Below are positions 37,774-46,054 of a stretch of 64,000 nt of DNA, in pieces. Positions within the stretch are counted from its first letter, which is position 1, and the number at the start of each line of letters is the position of its first letter. A program made the position numbers and the translations under genes. Source of the stretch: an uncultured Methylobacillus sp. (lineage in GTDB: Bacteria > Pseudomonadota > Gammaproteobacteria > Burkholderiales > Methylophilaceae). The notes below the pieces were generated by a model, which was given only the letters and a program-made list of their open reading frames with translations, made no database searches and had not been told where the DNA came from. The stretch covers positions 32,159 through 96,158 of the forward strand of contig CAMLDO010000006.1 of assembly GCA_946478865.1 (NCBI GenBank), in the 5' to 3' direction.

Positions 37774-38028
37774 TTACTTAGCTTCTTCGGCAGGCGCAGC
37801 AGGTGCTGCTTCGCCTTCGGCCGGAGCTGCGGAATCAGCCGGGGGAACCCAGCCACCCGGCTCAGCCGGAGCTGCTTCGGGTGCCGGAGCAGCCGGTGCA
37901 GCTTCAGGAGCGGGAGCCGCTGCTTCGGGAGCTGCAGCACCGTCAGCCGGAGCTTCCTCTTGCTTGTTGCAACCAGCCAGCAGCAGGCCAGCGAATGAAA
38001 GTGCGAGCAGAGTCTTGATCAATTTCAT
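37774..38028 (-). CDS. Small Ala/Pro/Glu-rich lipoprotein
   Basis: An 84-residue protein with a lipoprotein signal (MKLIKTLLALSFAGLLLAGC, lipobox LLAGC). The rest is a low-complexity tail of PEAAPA-type repeats with little else, suggesting an extended, disordered chain tethered to a membrane. The ATG at 38028 has AGGAG 9 bp upstream. No homologue is recognised. The tail is similar in composition to the C-terminus of the TolC-like protein at 57.8 kb. Confidence 0.7.
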   Translation of the reverse strand: MKLIKTLLALSFAGLLLAGCNKQEEAPADGAAAPEAAAPAPEAAPAAPAPEAAPAEPGGWVPPADSAAPAEGEAAPAAPAEEAK

Positions 38029-38250
38029 TAAAATTCTCCTTTGCATGTTTTGTACGGTACGGGCGGTAGCGCCGGCTCAAAATGATAGCAGGAATCTATC
38101 GGAGTGATGATCGATCCTGGGGAAACAGACCGGTAAAGGCCATGAATTGTTTCCACATGGTGAAAGTCACGGCGCCCAAACTCCAAAAAATCGTGCGCCT
38201 CTTTTTTTGGTCACCCGATTTCCGCGATAAGTTCCTGCAATGCTCGCGGC

Positions 38251-38622
38251 CTATGTACGCTTGTCCACACTCATTGCCGTCGCTCCCGAGGCTGCCAACA
38301 ACAGCAAACCGCCAGCCATCGACAAGTTTTTCATGAACATGATGCTTTGCATGGGATCGGTGAAGTTCGTATGAAACAGCGCTGCGGCCGCGATCGAGAA
38401 CACTGCCAGGGCGAATGCGGCGATGCGCGTCTGAAAACCGATCACGATGGCAATGCCTCCCAATACTTCGAGCGCAATCGTCGGCCATACGAGGAAACCC
38501 GGCAGTCCCACGGATTGTATGTAGCCAGCCGCGCCGGCGGGATCGGAGATTTTGCCGACACCGGAAACGATAAAAATGAGGGCAAGCAGGAAACGGCCAA
38601 GCAGATGGATATACGAATTCAT
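38251..38622 (-). CDS. DoxX-family membrane protein
   Basis: A 123-residue protein with four predicted transmembrane helices and the DoxX family start (GRFLLALIFIVSGVGKI). LEVLGGIAIVIGFQTRIAAFAL is the conserved middle. DoxX proteins are inner-membrane proteins linked in some cases to quinone/thiosulfate or redox functions; no specific role can be given. The ATG at 38622 follows AAAAGGAGAAAGGC. Confidence 0.85.
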   Translation of the reverse strand: MNSYIHLLGRFLLALIFIVSGVGKISDPAGAAGYIQSVGLPGFLVWPTIALEVLGGIAIVIGFQTRIAAFALAVFSIAAAALFHTNFTDPMQSIMFMKNLSMAGGLLLLAASGATAMSVDKRT

Positions 38623-38726
38623 GCCTTTCTCCTTTTAGATTAATTGGTTATTGAGATGCTGCATTCTGGATAATACGCGCATTCGATCTCCAGGGCATAT
38701 CGCTGCATGGATAACGTGCGCAAACA

Positions 38727-38756
38727 AAAGAGCCACGAATATTCGTGGCTCTTTTT
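38727..38756 (-). terminator. Terminator after ettA
   Basis: AAAAGAGCCACGAAT and ATTCGTGGCTCTTTT form a perfect 15-bp palindromic hairpin flanked by T-runs on both strands. It sits 13 bp past the ettA stop and can work in either direction. Confidence 0.85.
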
Positions 38757-38768
38757 ACTTTATGCAGA

Positions 38769-40433
38769 TCAGCGGCTGATCGGCTTGTAACGGATACGCT
38801 TGGGCTTGGCACCCTCTTCACCGAGGCGCTTCTTCTTGTCCTCTTCGTATTCCTGATAGTTGCCGTTGAAGAAAGTCCACTGCGAATTGCCTTCCGCCGC
38901 CAGGATATGCGTCGCGATACGGTCGAGGAACCAGCGATCGTGCGAGGTCACCAGCACGCAGCCGGAGAATTCCAGCAACGCGTCTTCGAGCGCGCGCAGC
39001 GTTTCCACGTCGAGATCGTTGGACGGTTCGTCCAGCAGCAGTACGTTGGCACCTGAGATCAGCGTCTTGGCGAGATGCAGGCGGCCGCGTTCGCCGCCGG
39101 AAAGCTGGCCGACGATCTTCTGCTGATCGCCGCCCTTGAAGTTGAAGCGGCCGATGTAGGCGCGGCTCGGCATTTCGAAGCGGCCTACCGACAGGATGTC
39201 GGCACCGCCGGAAATCGCCTCGAACACGGTCTTCTTGTCTTCCAGGCCTTCGCGCGACTGGTCTACCGCCGCGATCTTCACGGTCGGCCCAACAGTGATC
39301 TCGCCAGAATTCGGCTGCTCCTTGCCTTGCAGCATGCGGAACAGCGTGGATTTACCCGCGCCGTTGGGGCCGATCACACCCACAATCGCGCCGGGCGGGA
39401 TGCTGAAGGACAGGTTATCGATCAGCAGGCGGTCGCCAAAGCCCTTGGATACGCCGTTGAACTCGATCACCTGGTTGCCCAGGCGCTCGCCCGGCGGAAT
39501 GAAGATTTCCTGCGTTTCGTTGCGGCGCTGGTATTCGACGCTGCTCATTTCTTCATAGCGGGCGAGACGCGCCTTGCTCTTGGATTGACGCGCCTTGGCG
39601 CCTTGGCGCACCCATTCCAGTTCCTGCTTCATCGCCTTGCGATGGGCGTCTTCCTGCTTCTGCTCCTGCGCCAGGCGGTCTTCCTTCTGTTCCAGCCAGC
39701 TCGAGTAGTTGCCCTTCCATGGGATGCCCTCGCCGCGGTCCAGTTCCAGGATCCATTCGGCCGCATTGTCGAGGAAGTAGCGGTCATGGGTGACGGCCAC
39801 CACGGTGCCGGGGAAACGCACGAGGAATTGCTCCAGCCATTCGACGGACTCGGCATCCAGGTGGTTGGTCGGCTCGTCCAGCAGCAGCATGTCGGGGCGG
39901 GACAGCAACAGCTTGCACAGCGCGACACGGCGCTTTTCGCCGCCGGAGAGATGTTCGATCTTCGCATCCCAGTCCGGCAGGCGCAGCGCATCGGCGGCGA
40001 TTTCAAGCTGGGTTTCCACGTCCGCACCGCTTGCAGCCAGGATGTTCTCGTACTTGGCCTGCTCTTCCGCGAGCTTGTCGAAATCCGCATCGGGTTCGGC
40101 ATAGGCGGCATAAATGCGCTCCAGCTCCTGCTTGGCCTGCATCACCTCGCCCAGACCGGACTCGACCTCCTCGCGCACGGTCTTGGCCGGATCGAGTTGC
40201 GGTTCCTGCGGCAGATAGCCGATAGAGATATTGGGCTGCCACTGCACCTCGCCCTCGAACTCCTTGTCCGCGCCCGCCATGATACGCAGCACGGTGGATT
40301 TGCCGGAGCCGTTGAGGCCGAGCAGGCCGATCTTGGCGCCAGGGAAGAACGACAGGGAAATATCCTTGATGATTTGCCGCTTGGGCGGCACGACCTTGCT
40401 CACGCGGAGCATGGACATAACGTATTGGGCCAT
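38769..40433 (-). CDS. ettA: Energy-dependent translational throttle EttA (ABC-F)
   Basis: A 554-residue soluble ABC-F protein with two ATPase domains, each with Walker A ([18 protein letters not shown]), an LSGGE signature and a [16 protein letters not shown] Walker B. The linker and arm match EttA, which binds the ribosomal E site and gates entry into elongation according to ATP/ADP ratio. It has no membrane domain. It is monocistronic, with the terminator just downstream. Confidence 0.93.
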   Translation of the reverse strand: MAQYVMSMLRVSKVVPPKRQIIKDISLSFFPGAKIGLLGLNGSGKSTVLRIMAGADKEFEGEVQWQPNISIGYLPQEPQLDPAKTVREEVESGLGEVMQAKQELERIYAAYAEPDADFDKLAEEQAKYENILAASGADVETQLEIAADALRLPDWDAKIEHLSGGEKRRVALCKLLLSRPDMLLLDEPTNHLDAESVEWLEQFLVRFPGTVVAVTHDRYFLDNAAEWILELDRGEGIPWKGNYSSWLEQKEDRLAQEQKQEDAHRKAMKQELEWVRQGAKARQSKSKARLARYEEMSSVEYQRRNETQEIFIPPGERLGNQVIEFNGVSKGFGDRLLIDNLSFSIPPGAIVGVIGPNGAGKSTLFRMLQGKEQPNSGEITVGPTVKIAAVDQSREGLEDKKTVFEAISGGADILSVGRFEMPSRAYIGRFNFKGGDQQKIVGQLSGGERGRLHLAKTLISGANVLLLDEPSNDLDVETLRALEDALLEFSGCVLVTSHDRWFLDRIATHILAAEGNSQWTFFNGNYQEYEEDKKKRLGEEGAKPKRIRYKPISR

Positions 40434-40468
40434 GGTGGGGTCTTGTGCGGAGATTGAAAACCGCGATT

Positions 40469-42046
40469 TTACCCGAGGCTGGGGGCGAGCATCACATCCT
40501 TGTCGAAACCCACGCGCCGGTAGCCTTCGAGAAAACGGGCATAGAGCACCGGGTCTGTGAATATGGGGCGCGGCAAGGCTCCTGGATATAAATGCCGCGC
40601 TTCCATCGCGGCGGCAGCGGCCTCCTCTTCGCGCCCCAGCATGCTGTTGTAAACGGCGAGATAGGCATGATTGGCGACAAAATCTGGATTGATGGCAATG
40701 CCTTTCCTAAGAGCATCGAAGGCGGCCTCGTAATCCTGCAAAGCGATATAAGCCTGCCCGAGCGCGAGCAGATATGGTGAGGACGGATGCGGGTTGAGAC
40801 GCATGCCTTGCTCGATATGATGCAGCGCCTCCTCTCCCTGGCCCGCCGCCGAAAGCGTGTAGGAAAGAAACAGATGCGCATCTGCGTCATTGGGATTGAG
40901 CGCACAGCTCCTGCGGCCTTCGGCCAAGGCAATTTCCGGCTGGCGCCTCCACAGTTGCACCCACCCCATCATCGCATGCGCCAGCGGCAGAAAATCATCC
41001 AGCTCCACCGCGCGCTGCGCATGGACCAGAGCAGGCTCCAGCGTTTCGGCATCGCGCGTATTCCAGCCCATGGAGTATTGCAACACATAGCTGCGTGCCA
41101 GCCACGCATGCGCCACTGCATACATCGGGTCGAGCTGCAGGGATTGACGGAAATGTACCTGCGCTGTTGTGCAGCCTGTCGGCGAAAAATGCCAGTATTC
41201 GCGCAGCCCCCGCAGCAGTACATCGTGCGCTTCCGGGTTGCGCGTACCGCCGAATCCCAAGCGCTCGCGCTCGAAACCGGAAAGCTGAACCTGCAAGGCA
41301 TCGACGATACGGCTCGCCACCTCGTCCTGCACGGCAAAAATGTCGCCCGCCTCCCGATCATAGCGTTCGGCCCACATGTCTGCTCCCGAAGAAGCATCCA
41401 CCAGCTGGACAGTGATGCGGATGCGGTCGCCCGCTTTGCGTACGCTCCCCATAAGCAGGTAATGCACGCCGAGTTCAGCCGCAATGGCGTCGGGACGCTT
41501 TTCGCTGTTCCTGTAAACGAATGAGGATTGGCGGGAAATCACCATCAGGCCGGAAAGCTTGGAAATATCGGTGATCAGGTCATCCGTCAGCCCATCGGCG
41601 AAATAGGCTTGCGTGGGGTCGTCCCCGATATTGCGGAAAGGCATAACCGCCAGAGCCGGTTTGCGCTCGAGAAAAGAGGCATTCTGTGTTCCGGCACTAC
41701 GCAGAGTCGGGACATAACTCCCTTTCGGCAGCTCGAACACGATGCTGTCGCCACCACCCGCGCCTGAATAATATTCGATCAGCTTGGAACGTAAGCGCGC
41801 CATTTCGACACGGACGATGGAGTCCGCCACCGGGTCGAAATCGGTACCGCGCCCGAACACTTCAACGCCAAGGGTGTAGCCCTTGAGCAGATGCGCCCGT
41901 CCGGAGAGGGACTCTTCGACGACAAAGCGCAACAATGCCTGCTGCCGCTGCGAATGGATAAATAGCGGATGCGCCAGAACACGTTCCAGACAAGCCCGGA
42001 TTCGCTCCTGGTCGATGCAGGCTTCCCTCTGCGCGCCCTCATCCAT
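40469..42046 (-). CDS. Winged-helix-like / TolB-like / TPR regulator
   Basis: A 525-residue protein. Residues about 15-110 match the N-terminal domain often found in TPR 'adenylate-cyclase-like' regulators, with conserved LRFVVEESL, GYTLGVEVFGR and DSIVRVEMARLRSKL and a C-terminal ELPKGSYVP. Residues about 125-260 form a TolB-like/FlgO domain (VMPFRNIG...YFADGLTDDLI). TPR helices fill about 280-500. There is no membrane segment, so it is cytoplasmic. It is divergent from the aldehyde dehydrogenase gene (106 bp between starts) and may regulate it; this is inference. Confidence 0.7.
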   Translation of the reverse strand: MDEGAQREACIDQERIRACLERVLAHPLFIHSQRQQALLRFVVEESLSGRAHLLKGYTLGVEVFGRGTDFDPVADSIVRVEMARLRSKLIEYYSGAGGGDSIVFELPKGSYVPTLRSAGTQNASFLERKPALAVMPFRNIGDDPTQAYFADGLTDDLITDISKLSGLMVISRQSSFVYRNSEKRPDAIAAELGVHYLLMGSVRKAGDRIRITVQLVDASSGADMWAERYDREAGDIFAVQDEVASRIVDALQVQLSGFERERLGFGGTRNPEAHDVLLRGLREYWHFSPTGCTTAQVHFRQSLQLDPMYAVAHAWLARSYVLQYSMGWNTRDAETLEPALVHAQRAVELDDFLPLAHAMMGWVQLWRRQPEIALAEGRRSCALNPNDADAHLFLSYTLSAAGQGEEALHHIEQGMRLNPHPSSPYLLALGQAYIALQDYEAAFDALRKGIAINPDFVANHAYLAVYNSMLGREEEAAAAAMEARHLYPGALPRPIFTDPVLYARFLEGYRRVGFDKDVMLAPSLG

Positions 42047-42152
42047 ACCGGCTCCGTTGAAACAGTATTTGAATTGTTACTAACAGTCAGACACTACGCC
42101 TTCGTACTGCACTGCGCAACAATGGCCCCACGATTCCAACAGGAGAGCCATC

Positions 42153-43877
42153 ATGGACGACATGCGCATGAGTATGACGGAAACACCTCCCGCATCCTCT
42201 CTTCGCCATCTCGACGAAACGCTGGACCGGGTCAGGAATGCAGCACTGAAGTTCGCCGGACTGCCGCTGGAACAGCGCGTGGCACTCGCCAGCGCGATGC
42301 AGCAAGGGATGCTCGCCTCAGCCGAGGATATGGTGCGCGCCGGCTGCGCCGCCAAAGGGCTTCCTTTCGACAGCCCCTTTTCCGCCGAGGAATGGGCGAC
42401 CGGTCCCTGGTGCATCATTCGCCATTTGCGGCTGGTGCGGGAACAACTGGAAGCGCTGCGGCTGAGCGGCAACACCACAATAGGAAAGATAAGCCACGCC
42501 GCCGATGGGCGGCTCACAGTGAATGTGTTTCCGGACAATGCCATCGACCGTACCCTGTACCAAGGCTGCAAGGTGGAGGTCCGCATGCAGCATGGCGAGG
42601 ACGCCCGCGCCATCGAACAGCGCCGCGCCGGGTTTTATCGCGGCCATGCACATACCGGGCGCGTGGTGCTGGTGCTCGGAGCAGGAAATATCGCGGCGAT
42701 CGGCGCCATGGATGTGATCACCAAGCTCTTCAATGAAGGCAAGGTGTGCGTGCTCAAGATGAATCCCGTGAACGCCTATCTCGGCCCGATCATCGAGCGC
42801 GCCTTTGCCGAAGCGATCCGGCAAGGTTTTCTGGCCGTGGTCTACGGCGGGAAGGAAGAAGGCCACTATCTGACCCATCACTCGGCCATCGACGAGATTC
42901 ACCTCACCGGATCGGACGCGACCCATGATGCCATCGTGTGGGGAGGCGCCGAAGCCGATCCGGCCACGCGCAAGCAGCTCGGCAAACCGATTTGCACCAA
43001 GCCTGTGACATCGGAACTCGGCAACGTCTCGCCGATCATCATTGTGCCTGGGACTTATTCGGAGCGGCAGTTGGCCTACCAGGCAGAGGAAGTTGCCAGC
43101 GCAGCCACGATGAATGCGGGATTCCTGTGCAATGCGGCGCGGGTAATCGTTACCGCGCAATCGTGGCCGCAACGCCGCAAGTTCCTGATGCATCTGCAAC
43201 GCATTCTCGGCGCCATCGCCCCGCGTCGCAGCTATTATCCGGGCGCCCTCGAAACCTGGCAGGCCAATACCGTCAACCGCAAGAACATCCTCAAGATAGG
43301 TCGGCCGGGGCCGAATGCCTTACCGTGGACGCTGCTGACCGGCATTGATCCCGCCGTTCATGAGGCACTGTTCGAACGCGAGGCATTCTGCCCGATACTC
43401 GCCGAAGCCGCCCTGCCTGCCCGAGACCCTGTCGATTTCCTCGAACAAGCAGTGGAATTCGCCAACGCAAAACTGTGGGGCACGCTCTGCGCGACGCTGG
43501 TCGTCCATCCGACAACCACGCGTAACAAGGAAGGAGCGGCGGCAGTGGAACGGGCCATTGCCCGGCTGCGCTACGGCACCGTGGCGATTAACGCGTTCCC
43601 CGGCATGTCGTTCGGGTTCGCGTCGCCACCTTGGGGAGCCTATCCGGGCGCTACCCCGGACAATATCCAGAGCGGACGCGGCTGGGTACATAACACGCCC
43701 ATGCTGGAAGGTATCGAAAAAGCCGTAATGCGTTTTCCGCTGTCGATGTTCCCCAAACCGGCCTATTTCCCCAGCCATCGCAATGGCCACCGCACATTGC
43801 AGGCCCTGATCCGACTTGAAGCCGAACATGGATGGAGCCGCGTTCCGGCAGTAATGTGGAATGCCATGCGCGGCTAG
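42153..43877 (+). CDS. Aldehyde dehydrogenase-family protein
   Basis: A 574-residue protein. The NAD-binding region (LTGSDATHD, 251-259), general-base glutamate (E288 in VTSELGNVSP) and catalytic cysteine (C326 in NAGFLCNAAR) are present. It is longer than ordinary aldehyde dehydrogenases (about 480-500), with an N-terminal extension, and the family's ELGGK motif reads ELGNVSP. The C-terminal motif GTVAINAFPGMSFGFASPPWGAYPG is kept. The substrate is unknown. The ATG follows ACAGGAGAGCC. It is divergent from the TPR regulator. Confidence 0.82.
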   Translation: MDDMRMSMTETPPASSLRHLDETLDRVRNAALKFAGLPLEQRVALASAMQQGMLASAEDMVRAGCAAKGLPFDSPFSAEEWATGPWCIIRHLRLVREQLEALRLSGNTTIGKISHAADGRLTVNVFPDNAIDRTLYQGCKVEVRMQHGEDARAIEQRRAGFYRGHAHTGRVVLVLGAGNIAAIGAMDVITKLFNEGKVCVLKMNPVNAYLGPIIERAFAEAIRQGFLAVVYGGKEEGHYLTHHSAIDEIHLTGSDATHDAIVWGGAEADPATRKQLGKPICTKPVTSELGNVSPIIIVPGTYSERQLAYQAEEVASAATMNAGFLCNAARVIVTAQSWPQRRKFLMHLQRILGAIAPRRSYYPGALETWQANTVNRKNILKIGRPGPNALPWTLLTGIDPAVHEALFEREAFCPILAEAALPARDPVDFLEQAVEFANAKLWGTLCATLVVHPTTTRNKEGAAAVERAIARLRYGTVAINAFPGMSFGFASPPWGAYPGATPDNIQSGRGWVHNTPMLEGIEKAVMRFPLSMFPKPAYFPSHRNGHRTLQALIRLEAEHGWSRVPAVMWNAMRG

Positions 43878-43969
43878 AACAACGCTCCTTTTGCATACCC
43901 GCCCAGCCTTTTCCACAAGACTATGCGGGGTGACACCCGGGCGGGCAATCGGTAAACTTGCCCGCCTCT

Positions 43970-45961
43970 ATGCTCTCGAAACTCAACCCCCCCCAACGCG
44001 AAGCGGTCAAGTATCTTGATGGTCCCCTGCTCGTGCTCGCCGGTGCCGGCAGCGGCAAGACGCGGGTAATCACGCACAAGATCGTCCACCTCATCGATCA
44101 GTGCGGCTACCAGCCCAAGGAAATCGCGGCGATCACCTTCACCAACAAGGCCGCGCGCGAAATGCAGGAGCGCGTCGGCAAGCTGCTGGAAGGCAAGCCG
44201 AGCAAAGGTTTGACGGTCACGACCTTCCACTCGCTCGGACTGCAGATGCTGCGTCAGGAAGCGCAACTGCTCGGCTACAAGCCGCAGTTCTCCATCCTGG
44301 ATTCCTCGGACAGCTTCAAGATCCTCGCCGACGTGCTCGCGACCACCGACAAGCAGCTGCTGCGCCGCACGCAGACGCAGATTTCCAACTGGAAGAACGC
44401 CTTCGTTTCGCCGGACAAGGCCGCCGCGACCGCAGACGAAGAAGACACACATGCCGCTGCCAAGGTCTACCAGATTTACCAGCAGACGCTCAAAGCCTAC
44501 CAGGCCGTCGATTTCGACGATCTCATCAAGCTGCCGGTTGAGCTGTTCGAGCAGCACCCGGAAGCGCTAGAGCGCTGGCAACGCAAGCTCAAGTATCTGC
44601 TCATCGACGAATACCAGGACACCAACGCCTGCCAATATCGCCTCGTAAAACTGCTCACAGGCGTGGAAGGCCGCTTTACGGCGGTGGGTGACGACGACCA
44701 GGCGATTTACGGCTGGCGTGGCGCCGATGTGGAAAACCTGCGCCAGCTCACGCTCGACTTCACCAAGCTCAAGGTCATCAAGCTGGAGCAGAACTATCGT
44801 TCCACCGTTCGTATCCTCAGAGCCGCCAACACCGTCATTGCCAACAATCCCAAGCTGTTCGAGAAGCAGCTGTGGAGCGAGCACGGCACCGGCGACATGA
44901 TCACCGTGGCGGCGATGCGCGACGACGAGCACGAGGCCGATACCGTGGTGATGAAGCTGCTCGCTCACAAGTTCGAGCATCGCACCAAATTTCTGGATTA
45001 CGCGATCCTGTATCGCGGCAACCACCAGTCGCGCCTGCTCGAGGAAAAGCTGCGCGAACACAAGGTCCCCTACACCGTCTCCGGCGGCCAGTCGTTCTTC
45101 GACAAGGCCGAGATCAAGGATCTCGTCGCCTACCTGCGCCTCATCGCCAACGAGGATGACGATCCGGCCTTCATCCGTGCCGCGACTACGCCCAAGAAGG
45201 GCATCGGCAACACCACGCTGGAGCGCCTCGGCGAATATGCCGCGCAGAAGCATATTTCGCTGTTCGAGGCTGCGTTCGAGGGCGCTTTCCAGTCTCTGGT
45301 CGGCAACAAGCAGCTGGAAGACCTGCTCACCTTCTGCAACTTCATCAACCGCATCCAGGAGCGCGCGACCAAGGACCCGGCCGGCGAGGTGTTGAACGAC
45401 CTGCTCACCGCGATCCAGTACGAGATGCACCTCTACGACTCGGAAGAGCCGCGCGCTGCGGAAACCAAGTGGAAGAACGTGCAGGATTTCGTCGGCTGGC
45501 TCACGAAAAAGGGCGACGAGGACGAACGCAATCTGCTGCAGCTCACGCAGATGGTCGCGCTCATGAGCATGCTGGAAGGCCGCGAGGAAAGCGAGCCGGA
45601 CGCCGTCAAGCTCTCCACGCTGCATGCCTCCAAGGGGCTGGAATACGGTCACGTGTTCCTCATCGGCGTCGAGGAAGGCATCCTGCCGCACCGCGAATCG
45701 GTAGACACCAACCGCATCGAGGAAGAACGCCGCCTCATGTACGTCGGCATCACGCGCGCCCAGCGCTCGCTGCATATTTCCTGGTGCAAAAAGCGCAAGC
45801 GCGCCGGCGAGACCGAGTCCTGCGAGCCGAGCCGTTTCATCTCAGAGCTGCCGCAGGATGACGTCAAGCATTCCGGCATGCCGGGTGCCGATCCGGCCGC
45901 GAGCAAGGAAACCGGGCGAGCCGCGATGGCCAATATCCGCGCCATGCTGGGCAAAGGCTGA
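43970..45961 (+). CDS. rep: ATP-dependent DNA helicase Rep
   Basis: A 663-residue UvrD/Rep superfamily 1A helicase. Walker A is AGAGSGKT (24-31). The other motifs are Walker B LIDEYQDTN, motif III DDDQAIYGWRGA, motif IV QNYRS and motif V LSTLHASKGLEY. The N-terminal LNPPQREAV start is the Rep/UvrD signature. Rep unwinds DNA 3' to 5' and clears proteins ahead of the replisome. ATG 43970 is chosen over an upstream TTG at 43958. Confidence 0.93.
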   Translation: MLSKLNPPQREAVKYLDGPLLVLAGAGSGKTRVITHKIVHLIDQCGYQPKEIAAITFTNKAAREMQERVGKLLEGKPSKGLTVTTFHSLGLQMLRQEAQLLGYKPQFSILDSSDSFKILADVLATTDKQLLRRTQTQISNWKNAFVSPDKAAATADEEDTHAAAKVYQIYQQTLKAYQAVDFDDLIKLPVELFEQHPEALERWQRKLKYLLIDEYQDTNACQYRLVKLLTGVEGRFTAVGDDDQAIYGWRGADVENLRQLTLDFTKLKVIKLEQNYRSTVRILRAANTVIANNPKLFEKQLWSEHGTGDMITVAAMRDDEHEADTVVMKLLAHKFEHRTKFLDYAILYRGNHQSRLLEEKLREHKVPYTVSGGQSFFDKAEIKDLVAYLRLIANEDDDPAFIRAATTPKKGIGNTTLERLGEYAAQKHISLFEAAFEGAFQSLVGNKQLEDLLTFCNFINRIQERATKDPAGEVLNDLLTAIQYEMHLYDSEEPRAAETKWKNVQDFVGWLTKKGDEDERNLLQLTQMVALMSMLEGREESEPDAVKLSTLHASKGLEYGHVFLIGVEEGILPHRESVDTNRIEEERRLMYVGITRAQRSLHISWCKKRKRAGETESCEPSRFISELPQDDVKHSGMPGADPAASKETGRAAMANIRAMLGKG

Positions 45962-46054
45962 GGCAACAGCTCTAGTCCGCCGAGGAACTTTGCGGCGATC
46001 CCGACACTCCTTCATGGATGAGGCATCGCCCCTTCTTTTTTGCGCAAACTCACC

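Noticed and set aside
38103..38165. A 20-codon minus-strand frame (MWKQFMAFTGLF...) in the DoxX-lipoprotein gap
   Set aside because: No ribosome-binding site or recognisable peptide family, and too short to support without comparison.
39075..40457. A 460-codon open frame antisense to ettA
   Set aside because: ettA is unmistakable from its paired Walker A, signature and Walker B motifs; the antisense frame has no domain.
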